Shown here: in pieces, positions 9,880 through 21,009 of the stretch | How the letters are laid out: each line of letters begins with the position of its first letter | Numbering within the stretch: the first letter of the stretch is position 1 | NCBI GenBank assembly: GCA_014529385.2 | Contig: CM043969.1 | Span: 71,574,676 to 71,638,675 of the forward strand | Source: Adiantum capillus-veneris | Lineage: Eukaryota; Streptophyta; Polypodiopsida; Polypodiales; Pteridaceae | Direction: 5' to 3' | Length of the DNA: 64,000 nt | The notes under the pieces: generated by a model | What the model was told of the DNA's origin: nothing | The model's input: the letters and a program-made list of their open reading frames with translations, nothing else | Database searches by the model: none | Made by a program: the position numbers and the translations under genes

Positions 9880-10737
9880 TGTGGTAGGTGAGAAGTAATG
9901 GCAAAGTCAAAAACCATTCATCGGAACACCAATCACCTTCCCCCATAAATCAGCCAAATAAAAGGAAGTAGGCCCACATGACTTAAAAATCCAGAACGGC
10001 CAGACCACCTTAATTTCAGCTTCTCGGGCATCTTCCCAAGTTGGGAGTTAAATACAAGAACCAAGTGGCGTCGCAAAAATTGTCGCGCTTTAGGTCGATC
10101 CAACCATTTCTTCCGTCGGGATAGCAGATCTTGCAACACTCTTCATCTAATTCCTGCAAAACATCCAAATGAGAAACAATGGATCTTCCAAAAGAAGCCT
10201 AGTATCCGCAATCAGCATCTGCAAGCTCGGCACCACATGCTCCATTGGGATAATTGCCTCCATTCCAAATGCCAATTTGAAAGGAGTTAGCCATGTTGCC
10301 ACTTTATATGTCGTACAATAGGCCCATAATGCAGAAGGAAGTTTGACATCCCAATCCGTTTGATGCAAATTAACTAGCTTTGTCAAGATGTGGACCAATT
10401 GCTTATTAGTTGATTTTACCTGCCCATTCGCCTGAGAATAATATGGAGAAGACTTCCTGTATAACACAAAATAAAACTGCCACATTCTCTCCATCACCTT
10501 ATTCAAGAAATGGCTACCCCAATCACTAACCAACTCAATAGGATAGCCATATTGAGAAAAATTATCCTTATACAAGCACCCATCAACAGAAACTATTTTT
10601 TTTCAAAGGCCATGCTTCCACCCACTTAGTTGCATAATTCATGGCCGTCAAAATATACCGATTACTAGTGCTAACTACTACTGGTTTAAAAGGTCCAATA
10701 AAATCCAATCCCCATTTCTGAAAAGGCTTTGAAGGTA
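9880..10737 (-). pseudogene. Gypsy integrase, broken, third catalytic residue changed
   Basis: The frame starts just after the deletion join with PFQKWGLDFIGPFKP, which carries the first catalytic Asp, and continues NRYILTAMNYATKWVEAWPL. After a break near 10600 it resumes as IELVSDWGSHFLN (second Asp). The segment normally holding the catalytic Glu reads ANGQVKSTNK, with Lys where Glu is expected. The core ends near 10147. The C-terminal part is shifted and interrupted, ending in GPTSFYLADLWGK and PMNGF followed by a stop and LCHYF at about 9890. The HHCC zinc finger is missing because the deletion removed everything upstream of the core. It cannot be an active integrase. Confidence 0.85.
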
Positions 10738-10740
10738 ATA

Positions 10741-11745
10741 CTAGCTAACCGTCTCCAGTTCATCCTCCTTCACCCTTGTTACTTTACTCATCTGTGCTTC
10801 AAACTCATGCTCTTTCCTAATAATCTCCTCCAATGGTTCGGGAATAGGGAAAACTTTTTCTTGCCCCCCTGGCACTGTCATTTCTTGATCCCCTATAGAC
10901 TTCCTCTCCAAAATCGTAGAAATATCTGCAAGATAAAGAGAGAATAAATCCGGGTTAGCCTTCAAGAATTGCTCTTCTTCATCCTCTTCTAATCCTTTCA
11001 CCATATTCATTGTCTCTGCTATCACAGGCCATGCTGCCTGAACTGGTTGTGTGCACGTTCCGAACATCACCCAAACTTTCCTGCGACCCTTTTTAACTGT
11101 CAGCATATTTGCCTTCCAATTATGCTTTACCCTGGCTTGGCGTAACCATGGTCTCCCCAAAATAATATGATAATCCTGATTGTGATCCTCAATGTTTAAC
11201 ACCACTAATGAAACAACAGAGGACAAACCAACCACATCCAGCACCATGCCTCAGAGCAATCCTACTGGCTGTACTCTTCTTTTATCCGCCATGCAAACTA
11301 CAAAGGGAGAAGGTTCCCAATCACTAAAACCAAAGCATGTACAAGCCGCTTGAGTACTAATATTCACTCCCGCACCTCCATCTAATAGGAATTTGTTGAT
11401 ATATGTTCCATGATATCTCACTAAAAGCTTCAGAATGCGTGTATCCGTAATCCTAGTTGGCAACGGGGCTAAAACATCCCGCTCACCTTCAGATGCCGCA
11501 ACATCAACTTCCATCTTGTTCATTTCTTTGAACTTCTGACTCAACAAAGCTTTGTAAAAATTTTGAACTAATTTCAATAACAATTCCAATCGTACTTGTA
11601 GTCGTGATTGTAGAGCCTCTTTCCAAACAGAATCCCAATTATCTTCTTCCATGGTATTTACCCTATTTATGACTTTCCCCTCTTTCTTCTTTGAAGAGGT
11701 TATCGATGGTCCTAATGATTGCAATGGTGGTACTGAATGTGGCAT
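10741..11745 (-). pseudogene. Gypsy aspartic protease region, split by an in-frame TGA
   Basis: 11745-11251 holds a Gag-Pol linker and the N-terminal half of a retropepsin-type protease with the active-site motif FLLDGGAGVNI (Asp-Gly-Gly in place of Asp-Ser/Thr-Gly). After one in-frame TGA (11253-11251) the same frame continues to 10741 with the second protease landmark, YHIILGRPWLRQ, and an acidic tail that normally leads into reverse transcriptase. The frame then ends at the deletion join with integrase. The domain order here (protease upstream of integrase) is the usual one, unlike the element at 58.9-63.4 kb. Confidence 0.85.
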
Positions 11746-11749
11746 CCAA

Positions 11750-13250
11750 GTTATCGTATTTTTGCGTACATCCTCTTGAGTTGCCCAATCCGGAAGCTAA
11801 CATTGGCTGCTGGTACCACATTTTTGCCAGAATGGGTAATCAGTGAAACCACTGGGTCAAATTTGTCCAAACCCTCAATCTGAACCATAGCCACACTCAG
11901 TTGCTTGCCGGCAGCACGTTCTTGTTTCTTTTAATCATATCCCATAGCTTCTAAACAATCCGACCACCAATGCCCATCTCCCAAACAGAAAAGGCAGGTC
12001 TTGGGTCAATTAGGATCTCGGCCACCTCTTTCGCGGCCGTGACCCCCTCCTTGACCCCGTCCACCGGATGGTCCTTGAAAAGGCACCTTTGATGCATGAG
12101 TGTGGGTCAATGCCACCACATGCTCTTGTCCTACCTGTTGTGACTACCATGTAGAAGAATCCCGACTTGTACGACCATGACCATTGTAATAGCATTCCAC
12201 TGTATTATGGGTGTTGGTTGTGCAAATCGCACACTCTTGAGCGGCATGTCTTGGATTCCGGCACTAAGTACACCACAACTCCTTCAGAATTTTTACCACC
12301 GCAAAAGATTTCGCCAATCTGGATGGAACACCTTTCCCTTGATGCTGGGATTTTTTTTGAGGTGCTTCCTCCAATTCTTTCACCGAACCATTGCTGCCTG
12401 AATCTGACGATTTTGAGTCTGCACTCTCCGACTCAGAACTATCACTGCCACTTTCCTGAGATTTACGATGAGATTTCTTGCGATCCTTTTTCTTTGATTT
12501 CCTTGGTGACTCGGTATCTTCTAAGGCCTCTACAGCCACAATAGCCCGTGCAATAACATTAGCCAGTGGAGTGGTTACCATATCCACTATTGCCATAGCA
12601 GCTTTGGACGCAACGTCCAAAGATTTTCCAAATGTTGAGGGACCATCTTTTCCATTTTGAATTGACGCAAGAAGGCTTTGGAACCTTCGACATAAATTTG
12701 AAAGTGATCATCAGGATACTCTGACAGCCATTTTGCAACTTTTCCTGAAAGTGTGGACTCAAACACTGATTGTTGATGGAGAGGAACCACAGCGCTAGGA
12801 TGATTCAACCCATACACTTTCTTAAATTGCCGCAAATGTGTATCAAGGTCTTCCTTTGAGAGACCTCAAAAGCGAATATATTTAATCTGACCACTCGCCA
12901 CTGGTTGCACCTTAACATCTGGCCCAACTGTGCCCCCTCTTGGAAATAGCTACCGAACAATAGGAGGCAGGGACGATGGTAGTGAAACCCCGGGACTGCT
13001 TACCGGATTTGGTGGTGGAGCAACATGAGTGGGTGAGGGAGAGTGCATGGCAGGAGGACATGACTGACTACGTGGAGTACGCCGCATGCGCCTAAAACAC
13101 CGTCCACGAACCAGGCTTGGCGACAGAGACACATGTTCCTCAACCTGGGGTGTAGAAAAAATGAATTCATCCGAACCACCTCTTCTCCGTCGTCTTCCCA
13201 CAACTAGAACAACAGGGTCAGGAGGACCCTGCAACCTAGTGCGCATGCAT
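11750..13250 (-). pseudogene. Gypsy gag with CCHC knuckles, frameshifted
   Basis: From the 5' side, a basic Arg/Pro/Ser-rich start (13246-12950) is followed by a capsid-like segment (LRQFKKVYGLNHPSAVV, SGKVAKWLSEYPDDHFQ; 12835-12587). Next comes a Lys/Ser/Asp/Glu-rich linker (12620-12264) and two zinc-knuckle-like motifs: CAICTTNTHNTVEC (about 12235-12190) and CLFCLGDGHWWSDC (about 12000-11955), each with Cys-x2-Cys-x4-His-x4-Cys spacing. Several frame changes separate these parts, so no full-length Gag can be made. Confidence 0.8.
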
Positions 13251-13271
13251 GTTCAGAACAGGTCGCCCATA

Positions 13272-13290
13272 TCCCATCGTGGTCGCTAGA
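13272..13290 (-). promoter_or_regulatory. Possible primer-binding site of the minus-strand gypsy element
   Basis: Immediately inside the LTR end, the minus strand reads TAGCGACCACGATGGGAT. Tat/Ogre-type plant gypsy elements use a tRNA-Arg-like site beginning TGGCGAC; this sequence has the same shape with one change. Which tRNA is complementary was not checked. Confidence 0.4.
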
Positions 13291-13667
13291 TGTAATGCCT
13301 ATAGCTCCACAGTGGAGCAATAAGCACTATGAGAATGGATACCCTCACACTTCCTTACATTAGATGAACAACAATGTATATGAAGACAGATAGAATACAA
13401 TAAACAGGAACAAAACACCATCTTCTTCATTGATATGTAACCGAACACAAGATTACATTAGAATGATATGTTGATTGATTAAGAGATATCCACAAAGACT
13501 GGTATGCCCCCCCAAATACACCCGCTGCTCCAACGCAGATTGGGAGCGGTGCACAACCGCGTCCTGTCCCATGATATCCCAGGAAGAATTGTCCAAAGCC
13601 GCATGAAGTCCTAGTCTACAGTGTCCGGACATCCGTAGGACCGCAGTGTGTGGCTTATGCCGTAACA
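13291..13667 (-). repeat. 5' LTR of the minus-strand gypsy element (377 bases)
   Basis: On the minus strand it starts TGTTACGGCATAAGCC and ends TAGGCATTACA, giving the TG...CA ends of an LTR. Gag and a primer-site-like sequence follow directly. No partner LTR is seen in the window, so the boundaries rest on the TG/CA ends and position. Confidence 0.6.
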
Positions 13668-14004
13668 ATGCTTATATGAACAGCAGCACCATAATTATGC
13701 AATTGCGATTCAATGAGTCAGTGAATGTATTTACTACCAAAATTCTAATCAGAGAACCAAAAAAATTGAGGTATAGGAACTAAATTAGGGGGTGAGAGTT
13801 AGCCAAATCAAAGAAAAAGCAAAGCAAGGCATTTTTTAAAGGAAGGAATATGCTTTTCCCAAAAAATTGGAAGAGATTTTAGAACAAAATTGGATGCCCT
13901 TTTTTTAGCCACTCTCTCCTCTTACCAATTCTTTATTTGAGGGTAGCTCCCTTCACACAAAAGACACCATATATAACATATTTGTGTACACCTATTAGCT
14001 GTAA

Positions 14005-14076
<72 letters not shown>

Positions 14077-14525
14077 CATCATGTTTATATTCTTTAGAAG
14101 TGCTTACACTTGCTACACACAAGAAGAAGATTCTTTCTCTCTCTTCTCTTTCCATTTTAGGCATGCTCTTTATTGGTAACCTCATGGCATAAACCTCTAC
14201 ATAACTCTCATCACCACTCTCTTGGGACAAAGCAAGATGCCTTTCAAAAATCAGAATCTAATCTTAAATGACGGCAAGGATCTCTATACTCCATAGCCAC
14301 CTTATCTTTTTCTCTACTTTTGATTATAGTCTGTATATGGAAACCACACTCTTAGTCGAAATTCTTCACACACATATGTATGCATGGGCTTTCCAAAAGT
14401 GTATGGGAGTGATTCAACTTACTTATCTAATCATGTTTAGCATGTTGATGTGTACATATGGCGTGCATGTGCTTGTATAAACATGTAAAAAGCATGCTCT
14501 TCTCCTACGCCATGTATGCCGTAGG
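13668..14525. other. No gene; contains a (CT)n run at 14009-14073
   Basis: AT-rich sequence with a 65-base CT microsatellite. The Leu-Ser repeat frames read across it are artefacts of the microsatellite. No other feature is supported. Confidence 0.6.
14009..14073. repeat. (CT)n microsatellite
   Basis: Uninterrupted CT repeat of about 32 units. Confidence 0.97.
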
Positions 14526-15341
14526 GACACTACTTTGGTCATATATACAAGAACCCTTCCAACCACATATTAACCAGATTTTTTGAAGTTTTTCTTCTTG
14601 CATGGTATATGTCCAAACTCCACTTTTGTGAAGAGTTATGGTTAGTATACATTTTGCCATTTTTCTACACTTATTCAATATTTGGACCTTAGGCTCTTAG
14701 GAGGGCTACCATATGGACTCGCATGATAGAGGATCTTGGTTATTCAAGTCATAACCTTGATTAAACATGCTGAAATAAAAATTTATATCACCATTATTGA
14801 GTCTTGAGTATGAGTTATTCATGGCTAGCAAAAATTTTCTATGTACATAGGGGTGGTACCGGAGAGGGACACCACATAGAATCATGAGTTTGATATGAAA
14901 TCCATATACATTCGATAAGTTGTTTTGGTGGACACTATTTTGGTCATATATATATACAAGAACCCTTCCAACCGCATATTAGCCAAATTGTTTGAAGTTT
15001 TTCTTCTTGCATGGTATATGTCCATAGTCCACTTTTGTGAAAAGTTATGGTCAATATACATCTTGCCATTTTTCTACACTTATTCAATATTTGAACGTTA
15101 GGCTCTTAGGAGGGCTACCTTATGGACTCGCATGATAGAGGAGCTTGGTTATCCAAGTTATAACCTTGATTAAACATGCTAAAATATAAATTTATATCAC
15201 CATCATTGAGTCTTGAGTGTGAGTTATTCATCGCTAGGGAAATTTTTCTATGTACATAGGGGTGGTACCAGAGAGGGACACCACATAGAATCGTGAATTT
15301 AATATGAAATCCTTATTCATTTTGTAAGTTTTTTTGGTGGG
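14526..15341. repeat. Tandem duplication of a 405-base unit
   Basis: Copy 1 runs 14526-14930 and copy 2 runs 14931 to about 15341. Both begin GACACTA(C/T)TTTGGTCATAT and contain CTTGCATGGTATATGTCCA, GGAGGGCTACC, CATGATAGAGGA and AGGGGTGGTACC. They differ at scattered bases, so the duplication is not very recent. No reading frame spans either copy. Confidence 0.9.
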
Positions 15342-16216
15342 TTCATTGCACTTGTTTGATCTCCAAAGAGATATGTGTTGTTGTATGGTCACCTATACCA
15401 TCGTATAATCAATTTTGCATAAAATAAATTTCTTTTGGCATCATAGAAGTTGGTATGTGTAGCATGTACAAGTGAATGATAGAGTGATAGCCTATAATAT
15501 AAGACTAAGTTGGATGCATTGGTATGAGGTCATATGCTCTCCCGTGTGTGCTATGGCTGTTCTGTATCATGCTTATGATCATTTGGTGATGCTATGTTAT
15601 AAGTGGAACCTTAGAGAACATTAGGAAGAGAATGGGGTCTAGGAGGGCCTCTTTATCTGGCAATTTAAGGAAGTCAAACCTTTAGTATTAAGAAAGCAAT
15701 CAAAGAACCGTTTTTGAATTCAAACAGGAAAAACGGCTAGTTTATTTGAATCCAAATTTCCCCCCCAAAATGAAATTCAAAATCTAACGGGCAAAACCAT
15801 ATTGTGTAACATATCTATGAAAAGAGCTCGACGTGTAGATTACGGATCTATAATGTCCGCTCAAATTAGAGATAGTATGTAAAAGTTATGGAAGGCCAAA
15901 AATCATAAAGTTATTCCCCCCTTTTGTGGGGGGGGGAAGTGCATCCTTTGACCACTCTTACACCTCTCTTACACACCCACCATTCTTGCACACATGGCAT
16001 GAACCTATTTGTCAAAATGCTAATAACCTCCATAATCTCAAGGCAAATAAAGAGGCCCTCCTAGACCCCATCCTCTTCCTAATGACTTATTTGGATATCT
16101 CATTTGCATGCCTGCACCATTTTTCATTTGTTTTAGGTCAAAAGTGCTTCTACATGAAAGGAGGATGAGACAGGATTATGATATAACACTTTTATGTGGT
16201 TAAGGAAACTAAGATT
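15342..16216. other. No gene recognised
   Basis: AT-rich, with a short poly-C/poly-G patch near 15920-15936. It forms the left flank of the copia element; the five bases before the LTR are AGATT. Confidence 0.5.
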
Positions 16217-16842
16217 TGTTAAGTATGGAGCCTGATTTACCCTTGTAATTTTCTGTGGTAAAAGCGCACATTTGTAAGGCCCCCATTATCAGGAGAAGCC
16301 ATCGTGTGTGAAGGAAAATCACTCACCGGAAACCAAAATTTTCACGGACAAGAATCAAGGGCAACTTTAGAGGCCTCGGGGACGGAGGCCCTCGAGACTT
16401 TTTTTTTCGCCAGAATATTATGGCCGGACGGTTGGCCGGTGGCCGGTAGTCAATGGCCGATGGCCAGTGGTCGGAAGTTAATGGCCGGTGGCCGGTGGCC
16501 GAATTCAAAAGCGGACTTGTCTTCTCAAGGGCGACCACACATGGGCGGATTGGAGGGTCCGATTTGGACTTATTCGCACAAGGGCGGCTACACATGGCTG
16601 TCTCTCATAAGAGAGGGCATCCCTTTTGGCCTATAAAAGGAGGCCATTTCTACACACATTTCATAGTGTGAAGTTGATGCAACAAGGTGAGTGTGAGGTG
16701 GTGAGAGTGAAGCAAGGCGGGAGCTCTATCAAGGGTTTAATCCCTTTGTAAACTACTTCTTCTTTTGAAGTGCTAAAGCCATTGAGTGGCTGCTTTCCCG
16801 TGGACGTAGCCCACATTGGGTGAACCACGTATATCATGTGTA

Positions 16843-16909
<67 letters not shown>

Positions 16910-16994
16910 CTATAATCTCTTGTGTGTGAAATCTATCTCTCTCCATTAAGTAATCTACTCAAAAATCTATTTAGCTACGTCTTATTTTCTAACA
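16217..16994 (+). repeat. 5' LTR of the copia element
   Basis: Starts TGTTAAGTATGGAGCC and ends ATTTTCTAACA. It contains a cluster of GGCCGGTGGCC repeats (about 16430-16500), a TATA box and a CT microsatellite (16849-16906) near its end. The CT run is much longer than in the 3' LTR. Confidence 0.93.
16632..16638 (+). promoter_or_regulatory. TATA box in the copia 5' LTR
   Basis: CTATAAAAGG inside the LTR, repeated identically in the 3' LTR at 21471-21480. Transcription would start about 25-35 bases downstream, near the CACACATTTCATAG segment. Confidence 0.7.
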
Positions 16995-16996
16995 AC

Positions 16997-17010
16997 TGGT
17001 ATCAGAGCAA
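16997..17010 (+). promoter_or_regulatory. Primer-binding site, tRNA-Met type
   Basis: TGGTATCAGAGC begins two bases after the 5' LTR and is the classic initiator-tRNA-Met primer site of plant copia elements. Confidence 0.9.
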
Positions 17011-17067
17011 GGTTTACTCGTAGCTAAATTATCTCAAGGAAAGGATTCCTTGAATTGAGTGGGAGTT

Positions 17068-17889
17068 ATGGCGGAGGAAGGGAAGCTCAAGATTGAGAAG
17101 TTCAACGGCAAAAACTACCAACATTGGAAGATGCAGATTGAAGACTATCTCTACCAGAAGGACCTCTATTTGCCACTAGGCGGTCTTGCGAAGAAGCCCG
17201 CAACAATGGTAGATGAAGCATGGATTGTCCTTGATCGAAACGCACTGGGAAAAATCCGGTTAAGCTTGGCGTCAATGGTGGCCTTCAATGTTTCGGAGAT
17301 GAAGACCACAGAGGACTTGATGAAGTCACTTGACGACTTCTACGAGAAACCATCGGCATCCAATAAGGTATTTCTTATGAAGCGCTTGTTCAATCTAAAG
17401 ATGGCAGAGAATGGTTCAGTTGCAGAACACCTAAATGACTTTAACACAAACATAAGTCAACTTCGATCAGTGAAAATCAATTTCGATGATGAAGTGCGAG
17501 CTCTCCTTATACTATCATCTCTACCAGATAGGTGGGACAACCTTGTGATGGCTGTAAGTAATTCTATCTCTGGCACAAATACTCTTAAGTTTGATGATGT
17601 TGTGGGTGTTCTCCTAAGCGAGGAAATGCAAAGGAGAAGCACAGGAGAATCATCAAGTGTTGCACTATCAGTGGAAATAAGAGGAAGGCCTAAGGAGAGG
17701 TTCAAAAACCAAAAGGGTCGTGATCGCTCAAGGCGGAGCAAGTCACGCACAAAGTCAGTTCTTGAATGTTGGAACTGCGTCAAGAAGGGCCACGTCAAGA
17801 AGGATTGCTGGTCCAAGAAGAAGAAGGAGACAGAGTCTCAAGACAACAAGCCAACATCGGAGGCCAATGTGGCAGGTAAAGTAGAGTAA
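17068..17889 (+). pseudogene. Copia gag, ended by a stop before protease
   Basis: A frame of 273 codons starts at the first ATG after the primer site (MAEEGKLKIEKFNGKNYQHW) and contains a copia Gag domain, including LDDFYEKPSASNKVFLMKRL and VAEHLNDFN. A basic Arg/Lys/Ser region follows, then one CCHC zinc knuckle CWNCVKKGHVKKDC (residues about 234-247). The frame ends at a TAA (17887-17889), while protease continues in exactly the same frame just downstream, so this stop probably interrupts an ancestral Gag-Pol frame. Gag itself is otherwise unbroken and could still be made. Confidence 0.85.
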
Positions 17890-18873
17890 GATTCTCTAAT
17901 TCTCTCATTAGACAACGTGTCTAATTCCTGGATAGTAGATTCCGGGGCTTCATTCCATGCGACACCATACAAGCAACATTTCCAAGACTACACCAAAGGT
18001 AATATTGGGTATGTATACTTGGGAGATGATAAAGCTTGTGAGATTGTCGGCAAAGGTACAGTTTCTATCAAAACTGCTCACGGAAATGAATGGAAGCTTA
18101 AAGATGTTAGGCATGTTCTTTCTCTTCGCAAAAATTTGATCTCTACAGGACAATTGGACGATGAAGGTCACAACATTGCATTCGGAAACAAACGGTGGAA
18201 GATATCAAAGGGATCTTTGGTGGTTGCCAAGGGAGAAAAAGTTAGTACACTTTACTTGTGTACTGTTAGCACGCAACCTTCAGCTTGTGCAGCAACTACA
18301 GAAGTTGACAGTGCGGTGTGGCACTACCGACTTGGGCATATGAGTGCCAAAGGAATGCAAATCCTTCAAACAAAGAAGCTTCTACCAGGTTTGAAAGAAG
18401 TGGACTTAGAGTTCTGTGAAGATTGTGTTTATGGTAAACAAAAGAGGGTAAAATTTCAAAAATTAGGAAATGAAAGAAAAAATAAAAAACTTGAGTTGGT
18501 TCATTCTGATGTTTGGGGTCCTGCAAGTACACCATCACTTGGTGGCTCATTGTACTATGTAACATTCATAGACGATGCGAGTAGAAAAACATGGGTTTAT
18601 GTCATGAAGAATAAATCCGATGTATTTTCCATATTTCAAAGGTGGAAAGTCTTTGTGGAAAATGAAACAGGAACCAAGGTTAAATGCCTCAGATCTGACA
18701 ATGGAGGCGAATATTGCAGCCAAGCTTTTGAAAGCTTTTGTGCTAGCAATGGAATTCAGAGGCAAAGGACAACCCCAAGGACACCTCAACAAAATGGGAT
18801 TTCGAAAAGGATGAACAGGACAATCATGAAACGAGCACGAAGCATGCGGCTACATGCAGGCCCTACCACTTGA
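17890..18873 (+). pseudogene. Copia protease and integrase (N-terminal two thirds)
   Basis: Directly in frame with gag. The protease carries SWIVDSGASFHATP (active site Asp-Ser-Gly). The integrase zinc finger reads VWHYRLGHMSAKG with FCEDCVYGK. The catalytic core has VHSDVWGP (first Asp) and SDNGGEY (second Asp). At the third catalytic position the usual Glu is Lys (QQNGISKRMNRT), so strand transfer would be lost. An extra base near 18855 throws the frame out, and the frame stops at 18873. Confidence 0.9.
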
Positions 18874-19381
18874 GCTTTGGGCGGAATCTGTACGTACGTC
18901 TGTGTACTTAATCAATCGGTCACCCTCAACGGCATTGGATGGGGGAGTTCCAGAAGAGGCATGGACAGTTAAACCGGTGAATTATGCATTTCTCAAAGTG
19001 TTTGGGTGTGAGGCTTTCATGCACATAGATAGAAGCCTAAGATCAAAGCTAGATGCAAAGTCCAAAAAGTGTTTCTTCATTGGCTATGGAGAAGGAGACT
19101 TTGGGTATCGCCTATGGAATCCTGAAGATGGTAAAATCTTAAGGAGTAGGGATGTAATTTTTAATGAACAAAATATGTACAAAGATTACTTGGAAAGAAA
19201 ACAAACAAAAGAAACAGGTGATGAGTACATGGAGCTTGAGGACGGTGAAGACTCAAGGACTGCAAACGGTGACAATGTGCAACAACATCAACCAATGAGG
19301 AGCCTCAACCTATTCCCCGAAGATCTACAAGAGCAAGTAGACCTCCAGAAAGGTTTGTTCCTTCCTTCAACCATCTCTTGA
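18854..19381 (+). pseudogene. Copia integrase C-terminal part and linker
   Basis: After the frameshift the integrase resumes as LPLELWAESVRTSVYLINRSPSTAL and continues through VFGCEAFMHIDRSLRSKLD and CFFIGYGEGDFGYRLW, the conserved copia integrase C-terminus, then an acidic linker. A second frameshift between about 19200 and 19290 moves the true frame to the one used by reverse transcriptase; the present frame runs to a TGA at 19379-19381. Confidence 0.85.
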
Positions 19382-20949
19382 TCTCAGATTCTGGAGAGCC
19401 GGAATCATACGAAGAATCGATGCAACATGAATCCAAAGAACAATGGACGAAGAGCATGCAAGTGGAGATGGACTCACTACATCGCAACCAAACATGGGAG
19501 TTGGTTGAGTTGCCTAAAGGTAAGCGGGCACTTCAAAACAAATGGGTGTACAAGCTGAAGGAAGAAGAAGGTGGGAAGAAAAGGTACAAGTCTAGGCTTG
19601 TAGTAAAAGGTTTTTCTCAAAAGAAAGGTATTGACTTCAATGAAATATTTTCTCCTGTTGTAAAAATGAACTCAATTAGGCTTGTCTTAAGCCTTGTGGC
19701 TACTCATGATCTAAATCTCGAGCACATGGATGTAAATACGGCATTCCCTCACGGTGACTTAGAGGAGGAAATCTACATGCTTCAACCAAAGGGGTATGAA
19801 GTAAAAGGTAAGGATAAAATGGTTTGCAGATTAAAGAAGAGCTTGTATGGTTTAAAGCAAGCATCAAGACAATGGTACTTGAAGTTTGATTGATGGATGT
19901 TGGATCATGGATTCACAAGATGCAACTCGGATCACTGCGTCTACACGAAGAATTTGGGAGATGGGAAATTCATCATCCTAATGTTGTATGTTGATGACAT
20001 GTTGATTGCAAGTGCTAACATGCAGGACATCAAAGACCTAAAAGAGGAGTTGTCCAAATATTTTTCAATGAAAGATTTAGGTGCTGCAAAGAGGATACTT
20101 GGTATGAAAATATCAAGGGACAGGACGAAGAAGACAATAAAGCTATCTCAAGAATATTACATCAAGAAGGTACTAGAAAGGTTTGCAATGCAAAATGCAA
20201 AACCAGTTTCTACACCTTTGGCTTGTCATTTTAAACTAACGAAGGATATGTGTCCAAAGACACAAGAGGAGATAGCCTATATGTCTAAAGTTCCATATGC
20301 TGTAGTGGTAGGTTCTCTAATGTATGCTATGGTTTGGACAAGGCCAGACATTGCACATGCAGTGGGAGTTGTGAGTAGGTTCATGGACAACCCAGGTAAA
20401 GAGCATTGGCAAGCTGTGAAGTGGATACTTAGGTATCTAAAAGGGACAACAACAAATGCTTTGTATTTTGGAGGAACTGATATTTTTCTAGAAGGGTATG
20501 CTGATGCAGATATGGCAGGTGACAAAGATACTCGAAGGAGAACTACTGGCTATGTGTTCACGGTTGGAGGCACAGCAGTAAGCTGGGCTTCAAAGCTGCA
20601 GAAAGTGGTTTCACTTTCTACCACGGAAGCGGAGTATGTAGCAATGACGGAGGCAAGCAAAGAAATTATGTGGCTTCACAGATTCTTAGAAGAGTTTGGA
20701 TTCAAACAAGACAATTGTGTTTTGTACAGTGATAGCCAAAGCGCTATCCATCTTGCGAAGAACTCAGCCTTTCATTCAAGGACAAAGCACATTGAGGTGA
20801 GATATCACTTCATACGCACTCTTTTGGAAGAGGGACAGCTAAAGCTAGGAAAGGTGCATACAAGTGAAAATCCTGCAGACATGTTTACAAAGGTGGTCAA
20901 CAAGGAGAAGTTGAGCTTTTGCTCATCTTCAATCCGCATTCGAGGATAA
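19270..20949 (+). pseudogene. Copia reverse transcriptase and RNase H
   Basis: The frame from about 19270 reads the linker and then TWELVELPKGKRALQNKWVY, VDVN-type palm motifs and LKKSLYGLKQASRQWY. It is interrupted by one in-frame TGA at about 19891 and continues in the same frame through the catalytic LYVDDMLIA, the thumb, and an RNase H with ADMAGDKDTRRRTTGYVF, STTEAEYVA, LYSDSQSAIHLAKN and HIEVRYHFIR. It ends at 20949. Apart from the stop, the polymerase motifs look intact. Confidence 0.92.
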
Positions 20950-20998
20950 GAAGCCAGAATGGAAAGCAATCACAGATTTGGTTTGGAGATCAGTTTCC

Positions 20999-21009
20999 AA
21001 GTGGGAGAT
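20999..21009 (+). promoter_or_regulatory. Polypurine tract of the copia element
   Basis: AAGTGGGAGAT immediately before the 3' LTR, the typical plus-strand primer of plant copia elements. Confidence 0.85.

Larger units (their letters stand above)
9880..13667 (-). mobile_element. Minus-strand Ty3/gypsy element, internally deleted, one LTR left
   Basis: Read on the minus strand, the order is LTR (13667-13291), primer site, gag (about 13250-11750), protease (11745 to about 10741), then directly integrase (about 10737-9880). Reverse transcriptase and RNase H are absent, with the join at about 10738-10743. No second LTR is recognised at the 9.9 kb end. Integrase and protease sequence styles are related to those of the gypsy element at 58.9-63.4 kb. 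Confidence 0.85.

Noticed and set aside
16304-16671. Open frames in the copia LTRs (also 21097-21511)
   Set aside because: They lie in U3 over the GGCCGG repeats, differ between the two LTRs and have no known domain.
16997-17010. tRNA gene at the TGGTATCAGAGC sites
   Set aside because: Only the short primer-binding complement is present directly after LTRs; no cloverleaf can be built.
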